DNA from: Deltaproteobacteria bacterium | GTDB lineage: Bacteria > Myxococcota_A > UBA796 > UBA2385 | Reading direction: 5' to 3' | NCBI GenBank assembly: GCA_018401435.1 | Contig: JAGYJW010000007.1 | Location: forward strand, 62,001-126,000 | DNA length: 64,000 bases | Shown here: in pieces, positions 7,546 through 17,174 of the stretch | Position numbering within the stretch: the first letter of the stretch is position 1 | Layout: each line of letters begins with the position of its first letter | Made by a program: the position numbers and the translations under genes | Notes under the pieces: generated by a model | The model's input: the letters and a program-made list of their open reading frames with translations, nothing else | Database searches by the model: none | Told to the model about the DNA's origin: nothing

Positions 7546-8466
7546 TCAGCCCTCGTCGCCCTCATCGCCGCGCGGCGCCACTGCGGCGCTCATGCGCTCC
7601 AGGCGCGCGCAAAGGCGGGTCTCGAAGCTGCCCTCGGGGCCCGTGGGCAGGTCGGTGAGCAGGGCCAGGGCGTCGTCCACCGTCTCGATGGACCACAGGT
7701 GGAAGCGCCCCGCGGTGATGGCCTCGACGACGTCGTCGTGCAGCATCAGGTTGTCGAGGTTGTCAGCCGGCAGCAGCACGCCCTGGCGGCCGGTCAGCCC
7801 CCGGGTCGCGCAGATGGAGAAGAAGCCTTCGACCTTCTCGTTGACGCCGCCGATGGCCTGCACCCGACCCCGCTGGTCGATGGATCCGGTGACGGCGAGG
7901 TCCTGGCGCAGGGGCACCTCGGCCAATGCAGAGAGCAGCGCGCAGGTCTCGGCCAGGCTGGCGCTGTCGCCATCCACCTGCCCATAGCTCTGCTCGAAGA
8001 CCAGGCTGGCGTGAAAGCTGAGGGGGCGGGCCATGCCGTATCGGGCACCAATATAGCTGGAGATGATGAGCACCCCCTTGCTGTGAAGGGGCCCCCCCAG
8101 CCGCACCTCGCGTTCGATGTCCACCAGCTGGCCCCGGCCGGGGCGCACCCGGGCGCTCACCCGGGTGGGGTGGCCAAAGACCGAAGGACCCAACTGAACC
8201 ACCACCAGGGCATTGATCTCACCCACCTCCATGCCGACGGTGGCGATGTTGACCACGCCGCGCACGATGCCGTCCCGCAGGCGGTCGCGCACCCGGCCCA
8301 CCCTGCGCTCGGCCGCGTCCAGAGCGGCCACGACATGGCTGGCGCGCACGGCAGGGGCGTCCTGCTGGCCGGCAAAGTGGTCGGCCTCGCGCAGCAGGGC
8401 CTGGATGGATTCGATGTGGGCGCTCAAACGCCGCTGGTCGTCGGCCTGGCGGCCTGGCCGCAGCAC
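7546..8466 (-). CDS. Lon-like protease, C-terminal protease half (frameshifted from upstream half)
   Basis: C-terminal half of an ATP-dependent Lon-like serine protease of the AAA_32/LonB type. The protease domain carries QVDGDSASLAE with the catalytic Ser and GGVNEKVEGFF with the catalytic Lys, forming the Ser-Lys dyad. The first readable residues (ADDQRRLSAHIESI) continue directly from where the upstream frame ends (FHRDAVAR...GQAAR). The two halves are therefore one gene interrupted by a single frame change near 8440-8465. Whether the break is real or a sequence error cannot be decided here; the conserved sequence on both sides favours error. The gene ends 28 bp from the insertion sequence's right target duplication. 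Confidence 0.82.
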   Translation of the reverse strand: MLRPGRQADDQRRLSAHIESIQALLREADHFAGQQDAPAVRASHVVAALDAAERRVGRVRDRLRDGIVRGVVNIATVGMEVGEINALVVVQLGPSVFGHPTRVSARVRPGRGQLVDIEREVRLGGPLHSKGVLIISSYIGARYGMARPLSFHASLVFEQSYGQVDGDSASLAETCALLSALAEVPLRQDLAVTGSIDQRGRVQAIGGVNEKVEGFFSICATRGLTGRQGVLLPADNLDNLMLHDDVVEAITAGRFHLWSIETVDDALALLTDLPTGPEGSFETRLCARLERMSAAVAPRGDEGDEG

Positions 8467-10007
8467 CGGGCCACCGCGTCGCGGTGAAATGGCCGCAGGC
8501 GGTCTTTCTGGATGAGGCTGGCTACCAGGCGCACAAAGCGCAGCTCGTCGGCGGGGGCGCGGTTCACGTCGTCTTCGAAGTCCACGGGCACCTTGAAGAG
8601 GGCGGTGAACTCGGGGTCGATGTCGGAGAGGGTGTAGAAGAGCTCGCGTTCGCCCACCAGCACCACCTTGAGATCAAGGGCCAGGGGCTCGGGATCGAGG
8701 GATTCCGTGGCCACGAGGCCCAGGCTCTCGCTCAAGGCCCGAATCTGCACCCGCCGCGAGCGCAGGGCCTGCTCCAGGTACTCCCAGGCCATGGGCCGGC
8801 TGAGCACCCGGCGGGCGTCCAATACAAGATAGCCGCCGTTGGCGCGGTGCAAGGCGCCGGGGCGGATGAGGCTGGCGTCGGTGACCAGGGTGCCCAGGCG
8901 GGTGCGGTGCTCCACCCGTCCCGACAGGTTGCTGAGGGTGGGGTCCTCCTCCCACACGATGGGCGCCCCAACGGTGTTTGCGTGGTCGACCAGGATGTGG
9001 GCCCGGTAGCGGCGGGTCCAGGCCTGCACCGGATCCTGGGCGTCCTCCCCCAGCAGCAGGGCCGCCGGGCTCTCGTCCTCGTCCTCCTGGCTCAGGCGCT
9101 CGGCGTTCTGGACCACATCCTCCAACAGGGCGTCCAACCAGGTGCAGAGACGGGGGGACTCGGCCCACTGCGCCTTCAATGCAGAGACGGGCGGGGCCGC
9201 GGCCGCGCGGGCGGCGGCCTGGTCCAAGGCGGTGAGGGCCTGCCGATGCTCGCGCACCCACTCCTCGGCCGGCCCCAGGGCCCTCGCCATGGCCTCGCGC
9301 ACCTTGATGGCCGCTTGTTCGACGGTGCGGCGCGTGTCGGAGGGCAGGGCGGCCACCTCCTCTGCGCTCAGCACGGCCTCGTCGCTGCGGGGGGCCAGCA
9401 CGAAGCCCTCGGGCGAGCGCAAGACGGCGATGTCCAGGGACTCGGCCAGGCTGCGAACCGGGGCCAGGGCGGCGTCCTGGCGGTCTTCCAGGCTGGCCTC
9501 CAGGGTGGCCCGTTGGGCCTGCAGGGGATCCCCCGACAATGCGGCGGGAACGACGGTCACCAGCTCATTCACGAGCTGGTCGAGATCCGCCTTGAGCGCC
9601 ACCGCGCGACCGGCGGCCAGCTGCAAGGCCAGGGGGCGTCGGCTGTCTTCGAAGTTCTGCAGCGTGACCTGGTCGGGTGGGGTGGGCCGGGTGGGGGCGA
9701 TCTCGGCGAGCACCCGTCGGACGAGGTGGCGCCGTCCCGCACCCGGCGAGCCCAAGACAAAGGCGTTGTAGCCCTCGTGGGGCATGGCCAACGCAAAGCG
9801 CAGGGCCTCCTCCGCCCGATCCTGCCCCGGCGCGCCATCCATGGGCGCGACCTCGGCGGTGGTCTCGAAGTCCAGGGCGGCGGCGGGGCCCGCGGCGCAG
9901 AGTCGGTCCAGCGGGACGGGCCGGGCGCCGCGCCCCAGGGTGGGCGCCTGCCGGCCGGCTTCGGGTGCCCCCGGGCCGTTGCGGTGCGGGGGGGTGGGCT
10001 GGTCCAT
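8424..10007 (-). CDS. Lon-like protease, N-terminal ATPase half (frameshifted)
   Basis: N-terminal 500 residues of the same Lon-like protein, starting at ATG 10007. The AAA part has a P-loop-like LGSPGAGRRH in which the usual GK(S/T) is GRR, a departure common in this branch of the family. A long helical insert follows (about 100-330), then DPTLSNLSGRVEH, RANGGYLVLDARRV, PLALDLKVVLVG and DVNRAPADELRFVRL. The frame runs out into nonsense (CCGQAARPTTSGV) at the break. The intact protein would be about 820 residues and act in the cytoplasm on damaged or regulatory proteins. It diverges from the AgmX-like gene at 10061 across 53 bp. Confidence 0.82.
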   Translation of the reverse strand: MDQPTPPHRNGPGAPEAGRQAPTLGRGARPVPLDRLCAAGPAAALDFETTAEVAPMDGAPGQDRAEEALRFALAMPHEGYNAFVLGSPGAGRRHLVRRVLAEIAPTRPTPPDQVTLQNFEDSRRPLALQLAAGRAVALKADLDQLVNELVTVVPAALSGDPLQAQRATLEASLEDRQDAALAPVRSLAESLDIAVLRSPEGFVLAPRSDEAVLSAEEVAALPSDTRRTVEQAAIKVREAMARALGPAEEWVREHRQALTALDQAAARAAAAPPVSALKAQWAESPRLCTWLDALLEDVVQNAERLSQEDEDESPAALLLGEDAQDPVQAWTRRYRAHILVDHANTVGAPIVWEEDPTLSNLSGRVEHRTRLGTLVTDASLIRPGALHRANGGYLVLDARRVLSRPMAWEYLEQALRSRRVQIRALSESLGLVATESLDPEPLALDLKVVLVGERELFYTLSDIDPEFTALFKVPVDFEDDVNRAPADELRFVRLVASLIQKDRLRPFHRDAVARCCGQAARPTTSGV

Positions 10008-10060
10008 GGATTCTCCGTTGCTTTGGGATGGGGCCAGAGGCGGTGGGATAGGGGCAGCAG

Positions 10061-10618
10061 ATGGATGAGCCTGCTCCCCGAGGTCCGCGCTTCCGGGCCT
10101 TCCGTCCCGAGGGTCTTATGTCGCCCCAGCGCCGAATGGTGCTGGGGCTGGTCGCGATGTCGGGGGCGGCCCTCGTCTTGACGGTGGTGCTGCCCAAGAA
10201 ACCCGCTGAGAAGGGCGATGGGGACGCCGATGTCGTCGTGTCGCCCCAGGGGCCGCAGGCGCCGCTTGCCCCACCCCGCCAACGTGGCGCCACGGTGGAT
10301 CTGCCCCAGCCCGAGGGCATCCAGGCCCAGCAGGCCGCGGATCTGGGGGCGGCCATGGCCGTGGTGATCCCCGCCGTGAACCGCTGCGCCCAGCAGCAGG
10401 TGGCCGATTTCGCGCCCCTGGACGGGGGGCTGGATCTCCGCCTGAACCTGGGTCCCGGCGGCCTGTCCTCGGCTGCGTTGGTCGATCTCGGCGCCTTGTC
10501 CGCGCCCGCCACCGATTGCCTGGCCCAGGCCGTCTGGGGGGTGGTCTTTCCGCCCGTCGACTCCGGGGAGTCCGTGACCTTCACCTTCTATGTGGTGGCG
10601 CCGCTGGGGTCCCCCTAG
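10061..10618 (+). CDS. membrane-anchored protein with AgmX/PglI-like C-terminal tail
   Basis: A 185-residue protein with one membrane segment (about 26-44) and the rest periplasmic after a Pro-rich linker. The C-terminal 100 residues (NRCAQQQ, LNLGPGGLSSAALVD, DCLAQAVWGVVFP, SVTFTFYV) follow the pattern of the AgmX/PglI tail of myxobacteria: a pair of Cys, a turn Gly-Gly and a final beta strand. This fold resembles a TonB C-terminal domain. Its role is unknown; related proteins are linked to gliding and envelope functions. Its TAG stop overlaps the bioA TAG in a shared palindrome (CCTAGG), so the two genes converge without a gap. Confidence 0.7.
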   Translation: MDEPAPRGPRFRAFRPEGLMSPQRRMVLGLVAMSGAALVLTVVLPKKPAEKGDGDADVVVSPQGPQAPLAPPRQRGATVDLPQPEGIQAQQAADLGAAMAVVIPAVNRCAQQQVADFAPLDGGLDLRLNLGPGGLSSAALVDLGALSAPATDCLAQAVWGVVFPPVDSGESVTFTFYVVAPLGSP

Positions 10619-11973
10619 GATCCGCCCAGGACCTCGATCATCGCGGCGGCCGCGGCCTCACCCAGCTGGCGGATCTGCGCGGGGGCCATGGCCAGGGGCG
10701 GCATGAAGACCAGGCTGTCGCCCAGGGGCCGCAACAGCACGCCATGATCCCGGGCGGCCATGCAGATGCGGTGGCCGATGCGGGCCTCGGGGCCGCGATC
10801 GTGGCGCAAGGGCACCGCCGCCATCAGGCCCAGCTGCCGGCGCTCGGCCACCCAGGCATCGGGCAGGCCAGCCAAGGCATCGGTCAGGGCGGCGATCTTG
10901 GGCGGAAGGCCCGCCAGCACGGCCTCGTCCTCGAAGAGGTCCAGGCTGGCCAGGGCGGCGGCGCAGCCCAAGGCATTTCCGGTGAAGGTGTGGCCATGAA
11001 AGAAGGTGCGCTGGCTGCCCGGCGGACCCCGAAAGGCGTCGAAGACCCCCTCTGTGGCCAGGGTGGCGGCCAGCGGGAGCAAGCCCCCCGACAGGCCCTT
11101 GGCCAGGCAGAGCAGGTCCGGGCGCAGGCCCACGGACTCCATCGCAAAGAGGGCGCCGGTGCGACCAAATCCGGTGGCGACCTCGTCGGCAATGAAGAGC
11201 ACGCCTTCATTCTGGCAGAGCTGATGCAGGCGACGCAGATAGGTGGCGCTGTGCATGCGCATGCCCGCCGCCCCTTGCACCCGGGGCTCGACGATCAGCG
11301 CGGCCAGGGTGGGCCCATGGGCGGCAAAGAGGGCCTCGGCCTCGGCCAGACAGGCCGCCTCCTGCACCGGGTCTGCCCGGTCCGGGGCGGGCACCCGCAC
11401 GGCGTCAAAGAGCAGCGGCCGGTAGATGCCGTGGAAGAGGTCGATGCCGCCGACGCTCACGCTGCCCACGGTGTCGCCGTGGTAGGCCTGGGACAAGGCG
11501 GCAAAGCGCGTGCGCCGGATCTGCCCCCACTGCTGCTGGGCCTGCAAGGCCATCTTCAGGGCCACCTCGACCGCCGTGCTGCCCGAGTCGCTGTAGAAGA
11601 CGCGGGTGAGGGGAGGGGAATCGCCGGGAATGCACGCCACCACCTCCACCAGGCGGTGGGCCAGCGTGATGCTCGGCCGGTTTGCACAACCCAGCAGGGT
11701 GCTGTGGGCCACCTGCTGCAGCTGGTCCTGCACCGCCGCGATCAGGCGCGGGTGGCTGTGACCGTGCACATTGGTCCACAGGCTGGCGATGCCATCGAGG
11801 TAGGACCGGCCGTGCACATCGATCAGCGTCACCCCGGACGCCCGCTCGATGATCAGCGGGGGACCGTCGGCCTCCCACTCGTCCTGTTGGGTGAAGGGGT
11901 GCCAGAGGTGCCGGTGGTCCCAGGCGGCAAGCTCGGCAGCCGAGGCCTGCCCGGTGGGGTTCAGCCGGTCCAA
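10615..11973 (-). CDS. bioA: adenosylmethionine-8-amino-7-oxononanoate aminotransferase
   Basis: PLP-dependent aminotransferase converting 7-keto-8-aminopelargonate (KAPA) to 7,8-diaminopelargonate in biotin synthesis. Seen: DHRHLWHPFTQQ near the start, SGSTAVEVALKMA, QAYHGDTVGSVS, IADEVATGFGRTG and the PLP lysine in LCLAKGLSGG. About 452 residues, the usual length. I place the start at TTG 11973, two bases below the last base of the cysN/C stop. The frame stays open further upstream, but that sequence is the cysN/C gene. It is the last gene of the bioB-bioF-cysD-cysN/C-bioA operon. Confidence 0.92.
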   Translation of the reverse strand: MDRLNPTGQASAAELAAWDHRHLWHPFTQQDEWEADGPPLIIERASGVTLIDVHGRSYLDGIASLWTNVHGHSHPRLIAAVQDQLQQVAHSTLLGCANRPSITLAHRLVEVVACIPGDSPPLTRVFYSDSGSTAVEVALKMALQAQQQWGQIRRTRFAALSQAYHGDTVGSVSVGGIDLFHGIYRPLLFDAVRVPAPDRADPVQEAACLAEAEALFAAHGPTLAALIVEPRVQGAAGMRMHSATYLRRLHQLCQNEGVLFIADEVATGFGRTGALFAMESVGLRPDLLCLAKGLSGGLLPLAATLATEGVFDAFRGPPGSQRTFFHGHTFTGNALGCAAALASLDLFEDEAVLAGLPPKIAALTDALAGLPDAWVAERRQLGLMAAVPLRHDRGPEARIGHRICMAARDHGVLLRPLGDSLVFMPPLAMAPAQIRQLGEAAAAAMIEVLGGS

Positions 11974-11974
11974 C

Positions 11975-13864
11975 TCAACCTTCGGTGCCCTTGAGCAGGC
12001 CGCTGGCCTTGAGCGGGTCCACGATGGCTTGGATGCTGTCGTCCAAGGCGTCGCCTTCGACCGAGACGGTGGCGATAGGCGCGTCGGGCGCGTCGAATGC
12101 CCCCCCCTGCAGCAAGGCGGCGAAGGGATCGCGGCTGCGCCTGGCGGCCAGGGCATCCGGCGTTGCGACATGAACCTCGACAAAGCGGCCTGCGCCGATG
12201 CTCTCGGCGAAGCGGGCGCGGTCGGCACCCGCGCTCAGATCACCTGAGATGATCACCAGCAAGCCTGCGTCGGCCATGCGCCGGGCCAGGATGGGCCACA
12301 CTGCCGGCCAGGCCCGCTCGGGCAGGTCGGTGTAGCGGGCGTCCCGGGGGTCGAGCACCGCCGCGACATAGCCCAGGTCGAAGAGCTTGCGCTCCAGGCC
12401 ATAGGCCAGGGCGGCCCGACCCGAACCCGGCAGGCCCACCAGACCGATGACGGCGCCGGTCTGCTTCAGCCGCTTCTCGCGCTCGCGGGGGCTCACCTGC
12501 GTCTCGCCGCCCAGGTCGACGCCCGCATCCACGGCGGCGCGGTCTTCGGGTTCGACGATCATGGCCGCGCCCACCGTCGTATTCGTCATCGAGTCGATGA
12601 TGATGAAGGCGCCAGTGCTTCGGTTGCGGCGGTAGGGGTCGAAGACCACGGGGCTGTGAGTGGTGAAACGCACCAGGCCGATGTCGTTGAGCTTGAGCTC
12701 GGTGGCGCTGTGGTCGTGGTCCAGGGTCTCCAGATCGATGCGCCAGGCCACCGCGTCCACATTGGTGCGGACATAGCGGGTCATGTGTTTGATCAGGTAG
12801 GAGCGCCCGGTGTCCAGCGGGGTGTCCGCCATCCAGACCACCATCGCGTCGATGTGACGGCCCACGAAGGGCTCGTCGCTGGCCTTCACGATGATGTCGC
12901 CGCGGCTGATGTCGATCTCGGTGTCCAGGCGCAGGGTCACCGACATCGGGGCATAGGCCCGCGGGATCTCACCGTTGAAGGTGTCGATGGACCGGATCGT
13001 GCTGGTCTGGCCATTGGGCAGCACCTTGATGGTGTCGCCCACCGCCACGATGCCGCTGGCCACCTGGCCGGCAAAGCCGCGGTAGTCCAGGTTGGGTCGA
13101 ATCACCGTCTGCACGGGGTAGCGGAAGTCGCTGAGGTTGCGGTCGCCCGAGATCTCGACCGTCTCGAGGAATTCCAGCACCGTGGGGCCATCGTACCAGG
13201 GGGTGCGGTGGGCGGCCCGATCGACGATGTTGACGCCCATGAGCGCGCTGGCCGGGATGTAGTCCACCGTGTGGTAGTGCAGGGGCTGCAAGAATGCGGA
13301 CAGCTCGGCCTTGATGCCCTCGTAGACCTCCTGATCGTAGTCCACGATGTCCATCTTGTTGACCACCACCAGCAGGTGGGGGATGCCCAAGAGATCGCCG
13401 ATATAGGCGTGTCGGCGGCTCTGCTGGAGCACGCCGAGACGGGCATCGATCAGGATGATGGCGACGTTGGCCGTGCTCGCGCCGGTGGCCATATTGCGCG
13501 TGTATTGCACATGTCCGGGCGTGTCGGCGATGATGAACTTGCGCTTGGGCGTCGAGAAGTAGCGGTAGGCCACGTCGATGGTGATGCCCTGCTCGCGTTC
13601 GGCCCGCAGCCCGTCGGTGATGCGGGCGAAGTCGATGGCCTGCTCGCCCGTGGCCGAGGTGCGCACCGCGTCCTTGAGCTGGTCGTCGTAGACGCCCTTG
13701 GTGTCGTGAAGCAGGCGTCCGATCAGGGTGCTCTTGCCGTCATCGACGCTGCCCACCGTCACGAAGCGCAGCAGCTCCTTCTGCTCGTTCTGGGCGAGGA
13801 AGGCGTGGATGTCGGTCTGGATGAGCGCCGTTTCGGCGTCTTGCTGGTCGGTGATCGTGGACAT
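11975..13864 (-). CDS. cysN: sulfate adenylyltransferase GTPase subunit fused to degenerate APS-kinase-like domain
   Basis: A 629-residue CysN/CysC-type fusion. The N-terminal two thirds are the GTPase subunit of ATP sulfurylase: GSVDDGKSTLIGRLL (G1), DTPGHVQY (G3), NKMDIVD (G4), then EF-Tu-like barrels. It works with CysD to make adenosine 5'-phosphosulfate. The C-terminal part (about 470-629) resembles APS kinase (GLVGLPGSGR, KLFDLGYVAAVLD, MADAGLLVIIS, FVEVHVATP). However, the P-loop reads GSGRAA instead of GSGKST, and the DGDNVR substrate motif is replaced by DPRDAR. This half is probably inactive as a kinase. Translationally coupled to cysD (1-bp gap) and bioA (1-bp gap). Confidence 0.9.
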   Translation of the reverse strand: MSTITDQQDAETALIQTDIHAFLAQNEQKELLRFVTVGSVDDGKSTLIGRLLHDTKGVYDDQLKDAVRTSATGEQAIDFARITDGLRAEREQGITIDVAYRYFSTPKRKFIIADTPGHVQYTRNMATGASTANVAIILIDARLGVLQQSRRHAYIGDLLGIPHLLVVVNKMDIVDYDQEVYEGIKAELSAFLQPLHYHTVDYIPASALMGVNIVDRAAHRTPWYDGPTVLEFLETVEISGDRNLSDFRYPVQTVIRPNLDYRGFAGQVASGIVAVGDTIKVLPNGQTSTIRSIDTFNGEIPRAYAPMSVTLRLDTEIDISRGDIIVKASDEPFVGRHIDAMVVWMADTPLDTGRSYLIKHMTRYVRTNVDAVAWRIDLETLDHDHSATELKLNDIGLVRFTTHSPVVFDPYRRNRSTGAFIIIDSMTNTTVGAAMIVEPEDRAAVDAGVDLGGETQVSPREREKRLKQTGAVIGLVGLPGSGRAALAYGLERKLFDLGYVAAVLDPRDARYTDLPERAWPAVWPILARRMADAGLLVIISGDLSAGADRARFAESIGAGRFVEVHVATPDALAARRSRDPFAALLQGGAFDAPDAPIATVSVEGDALDDSIQAIVDPLKASGLLKGTEG

Positions 13865-13865
13865 C

Positions 13866-14801
13866 CTAGAAGTACCCCTCGCGCTTCTTCTGTTCCATGG
13901 AGCCTTCGGAGTCGAAGTCGATGATGCGGTTCTCGCGCTCCGACATCCGGGTGAGCATCATCTCTTGGATGATCTCGGGGATGGAGGTCGCGGTGCTGCG
14001 GATGGCGCCGGACAGCGGGTAGCAGCCCAGTGTGCGGAAACGAACGAGCTCGGTGCGCACCCGGGCGCGGGCATTGGGCACCTTTTCGAGGATGCGCTCG
14101 TCATCGACCATGATGAGCGTGCCATCCATGTCGATGACCTCGCGCTCCTTGGCGAAATAGAGTGGCACCACCGGGATCTGCTCGACCCAGATATATTGCC
14201 AGATGTCCAGCTCGGTCCAGTTGGAGATGGGGAAGACCCGGATGCTCTCGCCCTTGCGAATGCGGCCGTTATAGGCATTCCACAGCTCGGGGCGCTGGTT
14301 CTTGGGGTCCCACTGGTGGAAGCGGTCGCGGAAGGAGTAGATGCGCTCCTTGGCTCGGGACTTCTCTTCTTCTCGGCGGGCGCCGCCAAAGGCTGCGTCG
14401 TATTTGTGCTCGTTGAGGGCCTGCAGCAGGCCCTGGGTCTTCATCACATTGGTGTGGACCTGCGAGCCGTGATCGAAGGGGTTGATGCCGGCGGCCAGGC
14501 CCTCGGGGTTCTTGTGGATGCGCAGCTCCACCTTGGAGCGCACGGCGAAGCGCGTCCGGAACTCGTACATCTCGCGGAACTTCCAGCCCGTGTCCACATG
14601 CTGGAAGGGGAAGGGCGGCGTGCCGGGGTGGAAGGCCTTCATGGCCAGGTGGGCCATCACCGAGGAGTCCTTGCCGATGCTGTAGAGCATGACCGGGTTC
14701 TCGAACTCGGCGGCGACTTCGCGGATGATGTGGATGCTCTCGGCCTCGAGCATGCGCAGATGCGTCAGCGTGGGCCGGTCGAGTTCAAGGGTGTCCGTCA
14801 C
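13866..14801 (-). CDS. cysD: sulfate adenylyltransferase subunit 2
   Basis: Adenylyl-transferring subunit of ATP sulfurylase; forms APS from ATP and sulfate with CysN. Seen: the PP-loop [10 protein letters not shown] near residue 40, [46 protein letters not shown] and GCYPLSGAI. At 311 residues it has the normal length. It starts with GTG at 14801, overlapping the bioF stop in a GTGA. Its place inside a biotin operon is unusual, since cysD-cysN normally sits with cysH, cysI or cysG. Confidence 0.94.
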   Translation of the reverse strand: MTDTLELDRPTLTHLRMLEAESIHIIREVAAEFENPVMLYSIGKDSSVMAHLAMKAFHPGTPPFPFQHVDTGWKFREMYEFRTRFAVRSKVELRIHKNPEGLAAGINPFDHGSQVHTNVMKTQGLLQALNEHKYDAAFGGARREEEKSRAKERIYSFRDRFHQWDPKNQRPELWNAYNGRIRKGESIRVFPISNWTELDIWQYIWVEQIPVVPLYFAKEREVIDMDGTLIMVDDERILEKVPNARARVRTELVRFRTLGCYPLSGAIRSTATSIPEIIQEMMLTRMSERENRIIDFDSEGSMEQKKREGYF

Positions 14802-15990
14802 GGGCGTCCTCCAACAGAGCCGGCGCAGGCGCGGCCCTCGGGCTCGGCAGAGGTAACCGGCTCTGGGCCGCCGGTCCCGAAGGCCTCTGGGGCAACTTCT
14901 GACAAGGTCGATCGCAGGGCCTGCCCGAAGGCCTCGATCTGTTCGGTGCTGTGGGCGGCCGACAGGGCGATGCGCAGGCGCTCGGTCCCCGGTGGCACCG
15001 TCGGCGCCCGGATCCCGGCCACATAGAAGCCGCGCCCCAGCAGCGCCTCGGCCACGGGCAGGGTCTTGGGGCCCAGGCGCAGGGGCAGGATGCTGTCGCG
15101 ACCGGGGGCCGACAGGCCCAGCCCCTCCAGCACCCGCCGCATATGGGCGGCATTTTCGGCGAGGCGGGCCCGGCGCCCGTCATCGGCCAGAGCCAGCCCA
15201 CCCGGGCGGCCGCGCAGGCCGCTTCGGGCAGCCCGGTGGTGAAGATGAAGCTGCGGCCGGCGCTCAGGAGCAGCGCGCGCAGGGCGGGCGGCCCCACCAC
15301 AAAGGCGCCAAAGGCCCCATAGGCCTTGCCCAGGGTGCCCACCAGCACGTCGGCCTGCACGCCGGCATCGGCGAAGGCCCCCCGACCCTCGGGACCCACC
15401 GCGCCCACGGCGTGGGCCTCGTCCACCAGCAGCCAGGCGCCGCGGGCATCGCAGGCGGCACGCAGCGCGACGGCGTCGGGCCGATCACCATCCATGCTGA
15501 AGAGCCCTTCGGTGACGTGCAGATCCAGGGCCTCGGGCAGATCCAGGCTGAGGTGGGGCAGTATCTGCCGGTCGCAGCGGCTCAGGCGCAAGCCGTCGAT
15601 CAAGCTGGCATGGTTGGCGGCGTCGCTGCTCACCCGCCAGCCGGGCTCGATCAGGGTGGTCAAGGCCGCGAGGTTGGCGTGCCAGCCGCTGCTCAGCAGG
15701 GTGGCCGGGCGGCCGTATCGGCGGCTGAGGTCCGCCTCCAAAGCAATGTGCTCAGGCCTGTTCCCGCTGATCAGACGGGCGGATCCGCTGCCGGCCCCCC
15801 GCCAGGCCGCCTTGACCTCGGGGTGGTGGGCCAGCCCCAGCGCGTCGTTGGAGCAGAAGACCACCACGGGCCGCCCATCCAGGCGCCCCTCCACCGGGCC
15901 CGTGGGCCTGAGGCAGCGCAGACGCCGGCGAAGGCCCGCGGCGTCGATGGCCGCCACCCGCTCCTGCAAGCGGGCCAGGCGCGGGTCCAT
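14798..15990 (-). CDS. bioF: 8-amino-7-oxononanoate synthase (frameshifted)
   Basis: PLP enzyme condensing pimeloyl-ACP or -CoA with alanine to KAPA, the step before BioA. Seen in the first frame: [55 protein letters not shown], and [13 protein letters not shown] with the PLP Lys. The conserved C-terminus ([47 protein letters not shown]) lies in another frame. A one-base loss in the GTGGG run near 15200 explains the switch. I start at ATG 15990, which overlaps the presumed bioB stop as TGATG. Without the break the protein would be about 397 residues. Confidence 0.88.
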
Positions 15991-17089
15991 CAACGGGCCG
16001 GGCCCACGACCGGCTTGTCGGCGAGTCCGGCCAGATCGGTGCCCTCTCGGCGCAGGGCCGGGGGCACGGATGGCAGGTGGGGCTGGTGGGGCGGCGCGCG
16101 GGATTCAGGCCTTGGGACTCCAGCATGGCGAAGTCTTCTTGTAGATCCGCCCCCGGCGTCGTCAGGTAGTTGCCCAGCATCAGCCCGTTCGCGCCGGCGC
16201 GGAAGAGGTCCACCTGTCGGCCCTTCAGGTTGGCCTGTCGCCCGCCGCAGACGATGAGATCCTTCGTGGGCAGGACCAGCCGGTAGAGGGCGATGATCTT
16301 GAGGCAGTCCACCGGGCTCAGCTCGTGCAGGCCGGCCAGCGGCGTGCCCGGCCGGGGGTCCAGGAAGTTGATCGGCACGCTGTCCACGTCCAGATCGCGC
16401 AGCTCCAGTGCCATCTCGACCCGCTGTTCCCAGCTCTCCCCCATGCCGAAGATGCCGCCGGAACACACATACATGCCCAGCTTCTTGGCGGCTTTCACTG
16501 TCTCGACCTCGTCGTCATAGCTGTGCGTCTCGACGATATTGGCGTGGAAGGATCGCGCGGTCTCCAGGTTGTGGTGCATGCTCTGCATGCCGGCGGCTTG
16601 CAGCTCGGCCAGCTCCGCCTCCTTCATCAGGCCCAGGCTGGCGCAGGTCTGCAGGCCAGTCTCCGCCCGGATGCGCCCGAAGGCCTCCTTGAGCACGTCC
16701 AGGTCCTTGCGCGCGGTGATGGCGCGCCCGGCCATGACGATGCTGAATTCGCGGACCCCGCCGGCAAAGGCGGCCTTGGCCTCGTCCACGATGACGTCGG
16801 CGCTCTTGGTGGTGTAGCGGGGGGCGGCGGTGTCGAAGTGGGCGGACTGGCTGCAGAAATTGCAGCGCTCGGGGCAGCGGCCCGACCGGGCGTTGCTGAT
16901 GCCGCAGCTGTTGATGGCGTTGCCCTTGTGGTGCCGCCGCAAGGCATCTGCCGTGCAGAAGAGCGCGTCCAGGTCGTCTTCTTCGCTGAGCTGGACCAGG
17001 GCCAGGGCCTCGGCCTCCGACAGCCCGATGCCGCGTTGCCCGCGCGTGAGGATCTCGGTCCAGTCCAGGGTCGGGGCATGGGTGGTCAT
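15990..17089 (-). CDS. bioB: biotin synthase (C-terminal frame change)
   Basis: Radical SAM enzyme inserting sulfur into dethiobiotin. Seen: GRCPERCNFCSQSAH with the CxxxCxxC cluster motif, SIVMAGR, HHNLETARSFH, CSGGIFGMGESW, SVPINFLDPRPGTPL, VCGGRQANLKG and NGLMLGNYLTTPG. All normal active-site regions are present. After MLESQGLNPAR (near 16095) the open frame runs on into bioF. The neighbouring frame ends in LADKPVVGPAR and a TGA at 15990 that overlaps the bioF ATG. I therefore take 15990 as the true end and infer a single-base error near 16095. First gene of the bio-cys operon. Confidence 0.88.
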
Positions 17090-17174
17090 CGGGCCTCCAG
17101 CCGCCGCTCCTAGCCCCGGCCGCCTGGATGGTCAACCTGATGGCGCAGCGCCGGTAGACGGAGCCCCCTCCGGA

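Noticed and set aside
8484..10181. A 565-codon plus-strand open frame opposite the Lon-like gene
   Set aside because: Antisense to conserved Lon sequence, low complexity, no recognisable domain.
10615..10618. Shared CTAG at the convergent stops as a regulatory palindrome
   Set aside because: It is simply two TAG stop codons overlapping on opposite strands.
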